Source: DATBFX01 sp036558305 (GTDB lineage Bacteria > Chloroflexota > Chloroflexia > Thermomicrobiales > UBA6265). Taken from it: DNA of 49,949 bases. A model generated the notes under the pieces. It did no database searches. It had not been told where the DNA came from and was given only the letters and a program-made list of their open reading frames with translations. This document shows, piece after piece, positions 40,401 through 49,055 of the stretch (the stretch's first letter is position 1; each line of letters opens with the position of its first letter). The stretch is taken from positions 1 to 49,949 of the forward strand of contig DATBFX010000458.1 of the NCBI GenBank assembly GCA_036558305.1, in the 5' to 3' direction. Made by a program: the position numbers and the translations under genes.

Positions 40401-42818
40401 ATGGCCAGCATGAAGGCGCCGGCGACCCCCGTCGAAACACCGATCGAGACCGATGAACTCGCCGCCCTTCAAGAGATCGAGCGGCGGATGCTTTGGCTCT
40501 CGACCCAGATCATCCATCACGCCAACAACATCCGGCCTAGCACCGAGAAAGCCAAAGTCGGCGGGCACCAGGCCTCGTCGGCGTCGGTCGTCTCGATCAT
40601 CACCGCCCTCTACTTCCACTTCCTCCGCGCGGGCGACCGCGTCTCGATCAAACCGCACGCCTCGCCCGCCTACCACGCCGCGCAATTCCTGTTGGGGCGG
40701 CTCGACGCCGAGTACCTGACGACGCTCCGCCAGTTCAAGGGGTTGCAGGCGTACCCGAGCCGGACGAAGGACCCCGATCCCGTCGATTTCTCCACCGGTT
40801 CGGTCGGTCTCGGCGCCGTCGCCCCCGTCTTCGCCGCGTTGTCCCATGTCTACGGGCAGCTCCACTTCGGCGAGGTCACCTCGAACCGCTTCATCTCACT
40901 GATCGGCGACGCCGAGCTCGACGAGGGCAACATCTGGGAAACGGTCGCCGAGGAAGCGGTCCGCGGTCTCAACAACGTGATCTGGATCGTCGATCTCAAC
41001 CGCCAGAGTCTCGACCGAATCATCCCCGGTGTCCGCGCCGCCAGTCTCAAATCGCTCTTCCGCAGCGCCGGCTGGCACGTGTTCGAGGCCAAATACGGGA
41101 CCAAGCTGACGGCGGCGATGGAGGGCCACAACGGCGCCTACCTCCGCCAGCGCATCGACGCGATGAGCAACGAGGAGTACCAGGTCTTGATCCGCGTCCG
41201 CGACGGCGCCGAACTCCGCCGCCGCCTCGGCGACGTGGCCGATCCCGGCTACCGCAAAGCCATCCTCGCCGCCGTCGCCGACACGCCCGACGACGAATTG
41301 CGCGATCTGATCGCCAATCTCGGCGGCCACGACTTGCCGTGCCTGCTCGAGGTGCTGGCGCAGGCCGATGCCGTCGACGACGCCCCGGCCGTGATCTTCG
41401 CCTATACCGTCAAGGGATTCGGTCTGCCGATCGCCGGCGACCCCCTCAACCATTCGCAGTTGCTCAGCCAGAGCCAGATGGACGCGCTGCGGGAATCGTT
41501 CGGGATCGCCGAAGACGAGATCTGGTCCGGTCTCGATCCCGATTCGCCCGGCGGTCGCCTCTGCCGCGACGCCGCCGCCCGGCTCGAAGGCGAGCAACGA
41601 CCAGGCACGCTGCTCGATCCCGCGGTGATCCCGCACGGTCTCGACGTTCGTCATCCGGCGCTGACCTCGACGCAGGAGTCGCTCGGGCGCGCCCTCGCGC
41701 GCCTGGCAGACCTCCCGGCCGTGAGCGATCGGTTGGTGACCCTCTCGCCCGACGTGGCGACTTCGACGCACCTTTCGGGTTGGATCAACAAAGCCGGTGT
41801 CTTCGCCCGGGTGACCGCGCACGACTTCGAGCAGGGCGCCCAGCGGATGCTGAAGTGGAACCCGGCGCCGGCCGGGCACCACATCGAACTCGGCATCTCC
41901 GAGATGAACCTGTTCATGGCGCTCGGCCAGTTCGGTCTCTCCTACGAGCTGACCGGGCAGCACCTGATCCCCCTCGGCACCGTCTACGATCCCTTCGTCT
42001 GCCGCGGTCTCGATGCCCTGATCTACAGTCTCTACGTCGGCTCCAAGATGATCTTCGCCGGTACCCCCGCCGGCGTCTCGCTCAGCCCCGAGGGGGGAGC
42101 CCACCAGAGTGCCGTCACCCCCTCGCTCGGGATCGAGCTACCGGGGGTCGTCTTCTACGAACCCGCCTTCGGGCGCGAAGTCGAGTGGGTCTTGCTGGAA
42201 GGGATGCGTCGCTGCTGCGATCGCGAGCACGGGTCCTCGACCTACCTGCGACTGTCGACGAAAGCGGTTGACCAGGCATTGCTCGACGAGCCCTTGACCC
42301 GTTTCGGCGAGGAGGAGCTACGGCGGCAGGTCCTCGCGGGCGGCTACCGCATGATCGACCGCACGATCCACGCGCCGGATCTGCCGGCTACCGACGTGGT
42401 CCAAATCTTCGTCGGCGGTATCATGGTGCCGGAGGCGATCGCGGCGGCAAAGGCGCTGCACGCCGAGGGCGTCGCGGCCAACGTGATCAACGTCACGAGC
42501 TCCGACCGCCTGTTCGATGCGCTGCGGCGGGCTCGCCGCGCCCAATTGCGCGATGCCCGGACGCCGCTCGACCTCGGGCATCTCGAAACGCTCGTCCCCG
42601 CCGGCGAACGGCGGGCGCCGATCGTGACGATCCAGGACGGCGCCTCCCATTCGCTGGCGTTCCTCGGTGCGGTCTTTGGTGTGCCGGTTGTGCCGCTCGG
42701 CGTCGACGAATTCGGGCAATCGGGCTCGCGGCAGGACCTCTACCACACGACCGGCATCGACACCGAGCAGGTCGTCAACGCCGCGATGCTGGCGCTGGAA
42801 CTCGCCGAACCGCGGTAA
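40401..42818 (+). CDS. Transketolase-like / homodimeric pyruvate dehydrogenase E1-like enzyme
   Basis: 805 residues. It should bind thiamine diphosphate and act on a 2-keto acid or ketose. The N-terminal domain has VGGHQASSASVVSIITALYF, KPHASPAYHAAQFLLG, DFSTGSVGLGAVAPVFAAL and the ThDP motif GDAELDEGN with NRQSLD (about 172-205). The central pyrimidine domain (about 425-620) has LSPDVATST, ELGISEMNLFMALGQFG and SPEGGAHQSAVTPSLG. A C-terminal domain is about 640-800. The size and HASP segment resemble AceE more than transketolase, but no E2, E3 or lipoyl gene lies nearby. ATG 40401 is preferred over TTG 40392 because GGAGG sits 11 bases before it. Confidence 0.85.
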   Translation: MASMKAPATPVETPIETDELAALQEIERRMLWLSTQIIHHANNIRPSTEKAKVGGHQASSASVVSIITALYFHFLRAGDRVSIKPHASPAYHAAQFLLGRLDAEYLTTLRQFKGLQAYPSRTKDPDPVDFSTGSVGLGAVAPVFAALSHVYGQLHFGEVTSNRFISLIGDAELDEGNIWETVAEEAVRGLNNVIWIVDLNRQSLDRIIPGVRAASLKSLFRSAGWHVFEAKYGTKLTAAMEGHNGAYLRQRIDAMSNEEYQVLIRVRDGAELRRRLGDVADPGYRKAILAAVADTPDDELRDLIANLGGHDLPCLLEVLAQADAVDDAPAVIFAYTVKGFGLPIAGDPLNHSQLLSQSQMDALRESFGIAEDEIWSGLDPDSPGGRLCRDAAARLEGEQRPGTLLDPAVIPHGLDVRHPALTSTQESLGRALARLADLPAVSDRLVTLSPDVATSTHLSGWINKAGVFARVTAHDFEQGAQRMLKWNPAPAGHHIELGISEMNLFMALGQFGLSYELTGQHLIPLGTVYDPFVCRGLDALIYSLYVGSKMIFAGTPAGVSLSPEGGAHQSAVTPSLGIELPGVVFYEPAFGREVEWVLLEGMRRCCDREHGSSTYLRLSTKAVDQALLDEPLTRFGEEELRRQVLAGGYRMIDRTIHAPDLPATDVVQIFVGGIMVPEAIAAAKALHAEGVAANVINVTSSDRLFDALRRARRAQLRDARTPLDLGHLETLVPAGERRAPIVTIQDGASHSLAFLGAVFGVPVVPLGVDEFGQSGSRQDLYHTTGIDTEQVVNAAMLALELAEPR

Positions 42819-42999
42819 CGTTCGATCAGGCGGAAGTGATCGCACTCCGGCGCCACGGCGAGAATGGTACGCATTTCTTAGGATGTCAGCCCCCGGACGC
42901 GCGCTATGATGGCGAGCGACACCACCGTGTCCGGGGAGGATCACCCCCGCCCGGCAGCGCCGAACTGTAGCGTTCCATCGTCGGCGCGGCCGGTGTTCC

Positions 43000-43028
43000 T
43001 TGCCACCCCCGGCGGGCGCTGGTACGAT
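43000..43028 (+). promoter_or_regulatory. Promoter of the propeller-protein gene
   Basis: TTGCCA (43000-43005), a 17-bp spacer, then TACGAT (43023-43028). Start near 43035, 77 bp before the ATG. A further TATGAT at 42905-42910 has no good -35. Confidence 0.55.
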
Positions 43029-43111
43029 CCGTCGAATTGTCGCTAACCCGACAGTTTGGAACGTCCGCCTGTGGCGCGGCGTGCGACGCCGTTCTCGAGG
43101 AGATCTCGTCG

Positions 43112-45904
43112 ATGAAGCGTATCGTCTTCGCGCTCGCGGCCCTGGCGTTGCTGGTCGCGCCGTTGCCGGCGCGGTTCGTTATCCAGGCGTCGGCCCAGTC
43201 CGGTAACAGCTACACAAGTTCGACCTGGGGCTACAGCGTGACCTGGGATCCCAACGTCTGGTTCGTCATCGCCCAGGACGATCCCTCCCAAAACGCCGAT
43301 CTCCTCCTCTCGAACGGTGTCAGTTACGTCAACTTCGCGGGCACCGACGGCATCGCGGCGCCCCCGCTCTGCGTCACGCTCTTCGAAAGCAATCTGCAGA
43401 GTCAGGCCGAGGTTTCCAACATCCAGGACGTCAATGGTGCGGACGGCAAGCCGATCCGCAGCACCGATCGGGATCGCTCCTTCGTCGCCAAGTCGTTCAC
43501 CGTGACGACCCAGGGTCAAACGATCAACGTCACCGAGTATTTCGAATGCCGGACCCTGGTTCCGCTTCAGTCCGTCCTCATCATCGACCACTACGTCATC
43601 CCCGGCGACTCGTACGCGACCGAAGCGCCGCTGGTCGAAGAACTGCTCAAGGGCGTCACGATCCCGGCCGCCACCCAAAACAACCAGGCCGGTCAGACGC
43701 CGACGGCGGAGGCGACCGCGGAGGGGAACGCCACCGAACAGCCGACGACGGAGCCGACCGCGGCCACCGCGGAGACGCAGGCGTCGCGCAACGGCGAACC
43801 GGGACCCGTTTTTGCGAACGGACCCTGGCGCGTTTCGGTTGTCGCCGCCCAGCGCAGAGCGGGTCTGAACGCGGTTGGTCTGAAGCGAAAGACCGGTAAG
43901 GACTGGATCGTTCTCGTCGCCGACGTGACGAACTGGACCGACAAGGCGGCGAAGATCAACCTCCGCGACATCCAATTGACCTTCCCAGAAGCGCCCAAAC
44001 CGGCCAGGGCGGCTCCGACCTCGTCGGGCACCGTCGCGAAGGCGATCGGCGTCACCCTCGTCAATATTGCGGACGAGCAGACATTCCGTGCGAACCAGAC
44101 CAGGCGGGCCGTTCTCGCCTACTCGGTCGACGAGGACCTGACGGACCCGATGATCGCCTTCGGCACGACCCTGCCGATCACCGACCTCCTCCAGCAAACC
44201 GTCGACCTGAAGGACCTCCCGTCGGTGATCCGGCCGCCGAAGTTGGTCCAGGCCGAGGTCGATCAGGTGCGCGACGGCGGTGCCCTCGACGTCTACCTGC
44301 CCGACGACGACGCCAACCTGACGGTCCATCTCGCCTCGATCGCCGCGCCGGTCGGGAATGACTGTTTCGCCAGCGAGTCCCTGGATCGCCTGAGCGAGCT
44401 TGCCGGTTCCAGCGTCTTGCTCGAATCGACCGGAGACGATGCGTCGACCGCCGACGCGCGCTACGTCTGGGCAGAGGCCGAGGACGGTACGCGCAGGCTG
44501 ATCAACCAGGACATGCTCACCGGCGGTTTCGCCGTCTACCAGCCGACCGCGGCGACCCGATTCGAGACCTGGCTCCAAGACACCGAGCGCAAGGCGAAGG
44601 ACAAGACGGCCGGTCTCTGGAAAGACTGCGCGAGTAGCCTACCGAGCACCACGGCCGTCGCCACCGCGACGACGACGCCAACGGAGACGCCGACCGAAGC
44701 GCCGGTCTCGCCGACCGTCGAAGCGACAAACACCGCGACGCAGGAACCGACGGTGACGCCGATACCGTCGCCGACGACATCGGCGACGGCAGTCAGTGCT
44801 TCTCCCTCCGCCTCCGCGTCGGCTTCCGCGTCCGCCACCACGTCTGCGAGCACCAATGAACCGACGGCTGCGATGTATCGCGGCGGGCCGGCCCGTAACG
44901 GAGTCCAGCCCGGTCCCGGTCTCGCCTCGCCGGCTAAGATCCCTTGGGAATTCCAAACCACCTCGGCGATTTTCTCTTCGCCGGCGGTCGTCGACGGTGT
45001 CGTCTACGTCGGCAGTCTCGACAATTCCGTCTACGCCCTCGACAGCCACAGCGGCCCCGCGCTCTGGCAATTCACGACGGGCGGCGGCATCCTCTCCTCC
45101 CCGGCGGTTGCCAACGGCGTCGTCTACATCGGCAGCGAGGACACCAACCTCTACGCGATCGACGCCAAGACCGGGCGCGAACGCTGGCGTTTCCCGACCG
45201 GGGCGGCGGTCTCGTCTTCGCCGGCGGTCGTCGATGGGGTCGTCTACGTCGGCGGCATGGATACCTACATCTACGCGATCAACGCCGAGAGCGGCGAAGA
45301 GATTTGGAAGGTCCGCGTCGGTCAGGCGTTCTCCTCACCGGCGGTCGTCGATGGCGTCGTCTACATCGGTGCCGCCCAGACCCTCTACGCCCTCGACGCC
45401 AAGACCGGCGAGGAGAAGTGGCGCGCCCAAACCGGCGGCCCGGTCGAATCGTCGCCCTCCATCGCCGGCGAGTCGGTCTTCATCGGCAACGATGCCGGAA
45501 CCGTGCTCGCCGTCGATCGGGAAACCGGCACCGAGTTGTGGCGGTTCCAGGCGCAGGACGCCGTGCTCTCGTCGCCCGCGGTGGCAAACGGCATGGTCTA
45601 CTTCGGCAGCAACGATCAGTACGTCTATGCCCTCGATGCCGCGACCGGACGGCAGGTCTGGAGTTACCAGACGGGCGACCAGATCACCTCGTCGCCGGCG
45701 GTTGCCGACGGCGTCGTCTTCATCGGCAGCTTCGACGGGTACATCTACGGTCTCGACGCGGCGACGGGCGCGGAACGCTGGCGCTACCAGGCCGGGCCGA
45801 TCCTCTCCTCGCCGTCGGTCGTCGGCGACGTCGTCTACTTCGGCAGTGCGGACGGGCGCCTGCTCGCCAGGAAACCGTTCAACATCCTCAACATCGGCGG
45901 CTGA
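43112..45904 (+). CDS. Secreted multidomain protein: degenerate nuclease-like domain plus PQQ-type beta-propeller
   Basis: 930 residues. Sec signal about 1-29 (ending IQASAQ). An N-terminal domain (about 30-190; SSTWGYSVTWDPNVWF) resembles short Chloroflexota secreted domains. A Thr/Glu linker leads to a DUF4352-like domain (about 225-370; ANGPWRVSVVAAQRR, WIVLVADVTNWTDKAAKI). A domain (about 385-505) has the layout of staphylococcal-nuclease-like domains (VDQVRDGGALDVYLPDD, LASIAAPVGNDCF, GLWKDC) but the catalytic Arg/Asp/Glu positions appear lost. After a Thr/Pro/Ser linker come eight repeats of the SSPAVVDGVVYVGS...YALDA.TG...W type (about 600-925), forming a propeller. ATG 43112 has GAGGAGA upstream. 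Probably extracellular; ligand unknown. Confidence 0.85.
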   Translation: MKRIVFALAALALLVAPLPARFVIQASAQSGNSYTSSTWGYSVTWDPNVWFVIAQDDPSQNADLLLSNGVSYVNFAGTDGIAAPPLCVTLFESNLQSQAEVSNIQDVNGADGKPIRSTDRDRSFVAKSFTVTTQGQTINVTEYFECRTLVPLQSVLIIDHYVIPGDSYATEAPLVEELLKGVTIPAATQNNQAGQTPTAEATAEGNATEQPTTEPTAATAETQASRNGEPGPVFANGPWRVSVVAAQRRAGLNAVGLKRKTGKDWIVLVADVTNWTDKAAKINLRDIQLTFPEAPKPARAAPTSSGTVAKAIGVTLVNIADEQTFRANQTRRAVLAYSVDEDLTDPMIAFGTTLPITDLLQQTVDLKDLPSVIRPPKLVQAEVDQVRDGGALDVYLPDDDANLTVHLASIAAPVGNDCFASESLDRLSELAGSSVLLESTGDDASTADARYVWAEAEDGTRRLINQDMLTGGFAVYQPTAATRFETWLQDTERKAKDKTAGLWKDCASSLPSTTAVATATTTPTETPTEAPVSPTVEATNTATQEPTVTPIPSPTTSATAVSASPSASASASASATTSASTNEPTAAMYRGGPARNGVQPGPGLASPAKIPWEFQTTSAIFSSPAVVDGVVYVGSLDNSVYALDSHSGPALWQFTTGGGILSSPAVANGVVYIGSEDTNLYAIDAKTGRERWRFPTGAAVSSSPAVVDGVVYVGGMDTYIYAINAESGEEIWKVRVGQAFSSPAVVDGVVYIGAAQTLYALDAKTGEEKWRAQTGGPVESSPSIAGESVFIGNDAGTVLAVDRETGTELWRFQAQDAVLSSPAVANGMVYFGSNDQYVYALDAATGRQVWSYQTGDQITSSPAVADGVVFIGSFDGYIYGLDAATGAERWRYQAGPILSSPSVVGDVVYFGSADGRLLARKPFNILNIGG

Positions 45905-45936
45905 TCCCGCACCGCGACAACGGTGGTCCGACAACC

Positions 45937-45969
45937 ACAACGGCCGGCCCTCTTCGGGCCGGCCGTTGT
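45937..45969 (+). terminator. Strong hairpin after the propeller-protein gene
   Basis: A perfect 14-bp stem (ACAACGGCCGGCCC with GGGCCGGCCGTTGT) and loop TCTTC, 32 bp after the stop. There is no T tract; the stem is long enough to act as terminator or 3' protection. Confidence 0.7.
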
Positions 45970-46444
45970 CGCGTCTGCCGCATGTGCGATCCGCCGTCTA
46001 CTCTTCGCCGTCCCATTCCTCGCGCGGATATGCGATCCTATCTGCCAGCTCGTTTGAACGCACCTGGGGTGATGGCGACTCCACTCCTCGTGCGATCGGA
46101 CCCAACGAAGCACCGGCATACCGCCGTCGCCGTCGCCGCGAGCGAGATGGCAGCGGTTTCGTCCACGCTGGGCCCTGGACCCTTGGTGTCCTGACCATCG
46201 TTGGCCTCCCGTTTCGGACAGAGCTCTGTGGACCTGTGCCAATTCTGCTATGCCGGATTCCCGAGTGCAATGGCGATGCCACACCAATGGACGGACGCAT
46301 CTTGTGCACCCGGCACAGGCACGGGATAGTGTTCGCCGCTCGGACGCCTGATCGCGTTCTCGCCGTCGCCACGTGCGACAATGCATGCGCACGATTGTCC
46401 TTTTCTGATTGATGGTCGGCGATCGATTCAGGAGTACCGTTCGG
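45970..46444. other. Intergenic region of about 475 bp
   Basis: No gene recognised on either strand. Frames here lack ribosome sites and motifs. It lies between the propeller gene and the broken flavin-enzyme gene and may be decaying sequence. Confidence 0.4.
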
Positions 46445-46687
46445 ATGTCCGCGACTCCGGGTAGCTCGCCCTCCCCTCTGCTCTTCAGCCCGATCACCCT
46501 CAACAAGGTCACGATCAAAAACCGCATCGTCAGCACCGCCCATGCCACCGGCTACGCGGTCGGCGGCTACCCGAAGGACTTGAAGCGGGCGGCGGTCTTG
46601 GAGGTGCACCGGATTGGGGGTTGCGTCGCGCCGCTCCAGCTCTACCAAGCGCTCCTCGAAGCGACCCGGACGGCTCGGCTGCTCTGA
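46445..46687 (+). pseudogene. N-terminal remnant of an old-yellow-enzyme-type NADH:flavin oxidoreductase
   Basis: 80 codons. Residues about 11-45 read LLFSPITLNKVTIKNRIVST then AHATGYAVGGYP, a clear match to the start of OYE-family enzymes (LF.P...G..T.KNRIV). Family resemblance then fades (LKRAAVLEVHRIGGC) and the frame stops after about one fifth of a normal 360-residue gene. The flavin reductase gene starts 16 bp later. It looks like a deletion remnant. An ATG 12 codons upstream is an alternative start. Confidence 0.7.
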
Positions 46688-46703
46688 AAGCGAGGTGAGG
46701 TGG

Positions 46704-47192
46704 GTGGCTCTCGATCCGCAAGCCAAAAAGACCGTTCTTCGCCAGTTCACGTACGGTCTCTACGCCGTCAGCGCCGCACACGACGGCGACCGCGGTATCT
46801 TCACCGCGAACTGGCTGAGTCAGGTTTCGTTCGAACCGCCGCTCGTCGCCGTGTCCGTCGAACTCGACAGTTCGACGCTGCCGCTGATCCGAGCCAGCGG
46901 CCGCTTCGTCGTCTCCCCGCTCGCCTCGGACCAAACCGAACTGGCGGGTTCCCTCGGTCGGCCCAAGAAGCGGGCCGGCGACAAGTTCGCCACGCTCAAC
47001 TTGGCGACGGTGGAGACGGACAGCGGTGACCCGGCGCCGGCGGATGCGCTCGGTTATGTCGTGTGCAGCGTCGTCTCGGAAACGCCGGCCGGGGATTCCG
47101 TCATCCTGATCGGCGAGGTGGTCGAGGCCCGGGTGCTGGCCGAAGGCGATTCATTGACGATGCGGGCGGCGGGATTTCGGCACGCGGGTTAG
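46704..47192 (+). CDS. Flavin reductase domain protein (FMN-binding split barrel)
   Basis: 162 residues. Flavin reductases pass electrons from NAD(P)H to flavin; many supply reduced flavin to monooxygenases. Family segments are VLRQFTYGLYAVSAAHDG, GIFTANWLSQVSFEPPLVAVSVE, GRFVVSPLASDQTELAG and GDKFATLNLATVET, then VVCSVVSETPAGDSVILIGEVVEA. GTG 46704 has GAGGTGAGG just before it. It follows the OYE remnant. The usual His-motif of some subfamilies is absent. Confidence 0.85.
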   Translation: MALDPQAKKTVLRQFTYGLYAVSAAHDGDRGIFTANWLSQVSFEPPLVAVSVELDSSTLPLIRASGRFVVSPLASDQTELAGSLGRPKKRAGDKFATLNLATVETDSGDPAPADALGYVVCSVVSETPAGDSVILIGEVVEARVLAEGDSLTMRAAGFRHAG

Positions 47193-47219
47193 GGCCTCCC
47201 GCAACCCCCAACACGCGTG

Positions 47220-47292
47220 TAGGGGCGGACCGCCGTGTCCGCCCTCGGCGATTGTGCATGCGTGGCCGGGCGGACACGGCGGTCCGCCCCTA
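47220..47292. repeat. GGGCGGACCGCC-type inverted repeat, copy 2
   Basis: GTAGGGGCGGACCGCCGTGT begins at 47219 and its reverse complement ends in CCCCTAC near 47293. The arms are about 26 bp and identical in core to the copy at 33214-33283, around a different 23-bp centre. Confidence 0.8.
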
Positions 47293-47381
47293 CGAAGGAC
47301 GGAAATCCTCCGCCAATGCGGTGGCCTGGATGGAACTCGGCCGCGCCCAGGCCGCCGCGTGTCGAATGGTAAAACGCGGAC

Positions 47382-47513
47382 CTATGCCCCCGCCTCGCCC
47401 ATCTTCAGGGTGGCCGGAACCGGTACCGGCGCTTCGGACTTGACCTCGCCGTTCGGGGCGACCAACCAGGCAACGACGAGCGCCGCGAACATCACGAATG
47501 CGACCGCGATCAT
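47382..47513 (-). CDS. 43-residue membrane protein downstream of the ammonium transporter
   Basis: ATG 47513 to TAG 47382. GGAGGAAAG lies right before the ATG. One membrane helix (AVAFVMFAALVVAWLVAP, about 3-20) is followed by a short hydrophilic tail (NGEVKSEAPVPVPATLKMG). It starts 46 bp after the amt stop on the same strand and is probably in the same transcript. The usual partner of amt genes is the PII protein GlnK, which is soluble; this is different. It may be a small subunit or modulator of the transporter. Function unknown. Confidence 0.65.
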   Translation of the reverse strand: MIAVAFVMFAALVVAWLVAPNGEVKSEAPVPVPATLKMGEAGA

Positions 47514-47559
47514 GGCTTTCCTCCTTCAACCGACGGAACGAACGTTCCTTGCCACTCGC

Positions 47560-48783
47560 CTAGAGCTGGTAGGCCAGCTCGCCGTGCGTCGTCGTGTCCA
47601 GACCGAGCACCTCTTCCTGCTCGGGCACCCGCAAGCCGATCGTGACGTCGATTGCCTTCAGGATCAGCCAGCTCGCCGCGCCGGCAAAGGCGACGACGAC
47701 CGCGACCGTCACGATCTGCTTCGCGAACTGGTCGGGATTGCCGAAAAGCAGCCCATCGGCGCCGGCGGCGTTGATCGACTTCTCGGCGAAGATACCGGTC
47801 GCGATCGATCCCCAGATGCCGCCGATCCCGTGGACGGCGAAGACGTCGAGGGCGTCGTCGATGCCGATCTTGTTCTTGAGCAATTCGACCGCGAAGAAGC
47901 AGGCGACGCCGGCACCGAACCCGATCACGATCGCCGACGAGGGCGAGACGAAACCGGACGCGGGCGTGATTGCGACCAGACCGGCGACCGCACCGGCGGC
48001 CGCGCCGAGGACGCTCGGGTGGCCGTGGCGCAACCAGCTGACGGTCATCCAGGTGAGCGCGCCCATCGCCGCCGCGATGTTGGTGACGACGAAGGCGTTC
48101 GCCGCCAACGCGTTGGCGCCGAGGGCGCTGCCGGCGTTGAAGCCGAACCAACCGAACCAGAGGAGACCGGCGCCGAGCACCGTGTAGGTCAGGTTGTGCG
48201 GTTCCATCGACTCCTGACCGAACCCGACCCGCTTGCCGAGCACCAGTGCCGCGACGAGCGCCGTCACGCCGGAGGTGATGTGGACGACGGTGCCGCCCGC
48301 GAAGTCGAGCGCGCCGTATTCGCGCAACCAACCGCCGACGCCCCAGACCCAGTGGGCGACCGGCGCGTAGACGAGCGTCGCCCAGGCCAGGGAGAAGATG
48401 ACGAACGCCTTGAATCGCTTGCGTTCGGCAAAGGCGCCGGTGATCAGCGCGGGCGTGATGACGGCGAACATGCACTGGAAGATCATGAAGGCGCTGTGGG
48501 GAATCGTCGGGGCATAATCGGGGTTCGGCGCGCCGTCGACGTGGCGCAACCCGATCCAGTCGAGCCCGCCGATGATGCCGCCCTTGTCGGGGCCAAAGGC
48601 GAGGGTGTAGCCCCAGAGCGCCCACTGCACGCTGATCAGCGCCAGGATGAAGAAACTGTGCATGATGGTCGCGAGCACGTTCTTGCGCCGCACCAACCCG
48701 CCGTAGAAGAACCCGAGCGCCGGCGTCATCAACATCACCAACGCCGACGACATCAGAACCCACGCGGTATCGCCCGTATCCAT
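47560..48783 (-). CDS. amt: Ammonium transporter
   Basis: 407 residues with eleven predicted membrane helices and no signal peptide. Amt proteins form trimers that carry ammonium across the membrane. Signatures are WVLMSSALVMLMTPALGFFYGGLVRRKN, FAGGTVVHITSGVTALVAALVLGKR with a pore His, LWFGWFGFNAGSALGAN and DALDVFAVHGIGGIWGS with the second pore His. The C-terminal tail has GLRVPEQEEVLGLD, where PII proteins bind in relatives. ATG 48783 has GGAGG upstream. Divergent from the sigma-factor gene. Confidence 0.95.
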   Translation of the reverse strand: MDTGDTAWVLMSSALVMLMTPALGFFYGGLVRRKNVLATIMHSFFILALISVQWALWGYTLAFGPDKGGIIGGLDWIGLRHVDGAPNPDYAPTIPHSAFMIFQCMFAVITPALITGAFAERKRFKAFVIFSLAWATLVYAPVAHWVWGVGGWLREYGALDFAGGTVVHITSGVTALVAALVLGKRVGFGQESMEPHNLTYTVLGAGLLWFGWFGFNAGSALGANALAANAFVVTNIAAAMGALTWMTVSWLRHGHPSVLGAAAGAVAGLVAITPASGFVSPSSAIVIGFGAGVACFFAVELLKNKIGIDDALDVFAVHGIGGIWGSIATGIFAEKSINAAGADGLLFGNPDQFAKQIVTVAVVVAFAGAASWLILKAIDVTIGLRVPEQEEVLGLDTTTHGELAYQL

Positions 48784-48971
48784 CCCGAACCTCCAAACGC
48801 CGATCGCCCAACCGCACTTTGGGCACCTCCGAGTCTATGGTGACCTTTGGGTGATGCATACGTGCCGTCGCTCCGAATCGCGGGCGACCTCTTGTGCGAG
48901 ATGCACACAGGCCGGGAGGTGGCAGGGGGTCGTTACCTTGCGCCGACGGGCGGCGTCTTAGGAGGAGACGA

Positions 48972-49055
48972 GTGGCTCCGGTGGGCGATCCGGAGTTCGC
49001 CCCGGACCAGAGGCGGCGGGCGTTTGGTGGGACGCGACGAAACGGATGTCGATGA
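48972..49055 (+). CDS. Possible 27-codon upstream ORF before the sigma-factor gene
   Basis: GTG 48972 has the best ribosome site in this region (GGAGGAG, four bases upstream) and encodes MAPVGDPEFAPDQRRRAFGG and a few more residues to TGA 49053. It overlaps the sigma-factor start in another frame. It may be a coupling ORF, or a sign of a frameshift near the sigma N-terminus. Confidence 0.3.
   Translation: MAPVGDPEFAPDQRRRAFGGTRRNGCR

Noticed and set aside
45998..46750. Long minus-strand frames between the propeller gene and flavin reductase
   Set aside because: Arg-rich antisense frames typical of high-G+C DNA, no motifs or ribosome sites.
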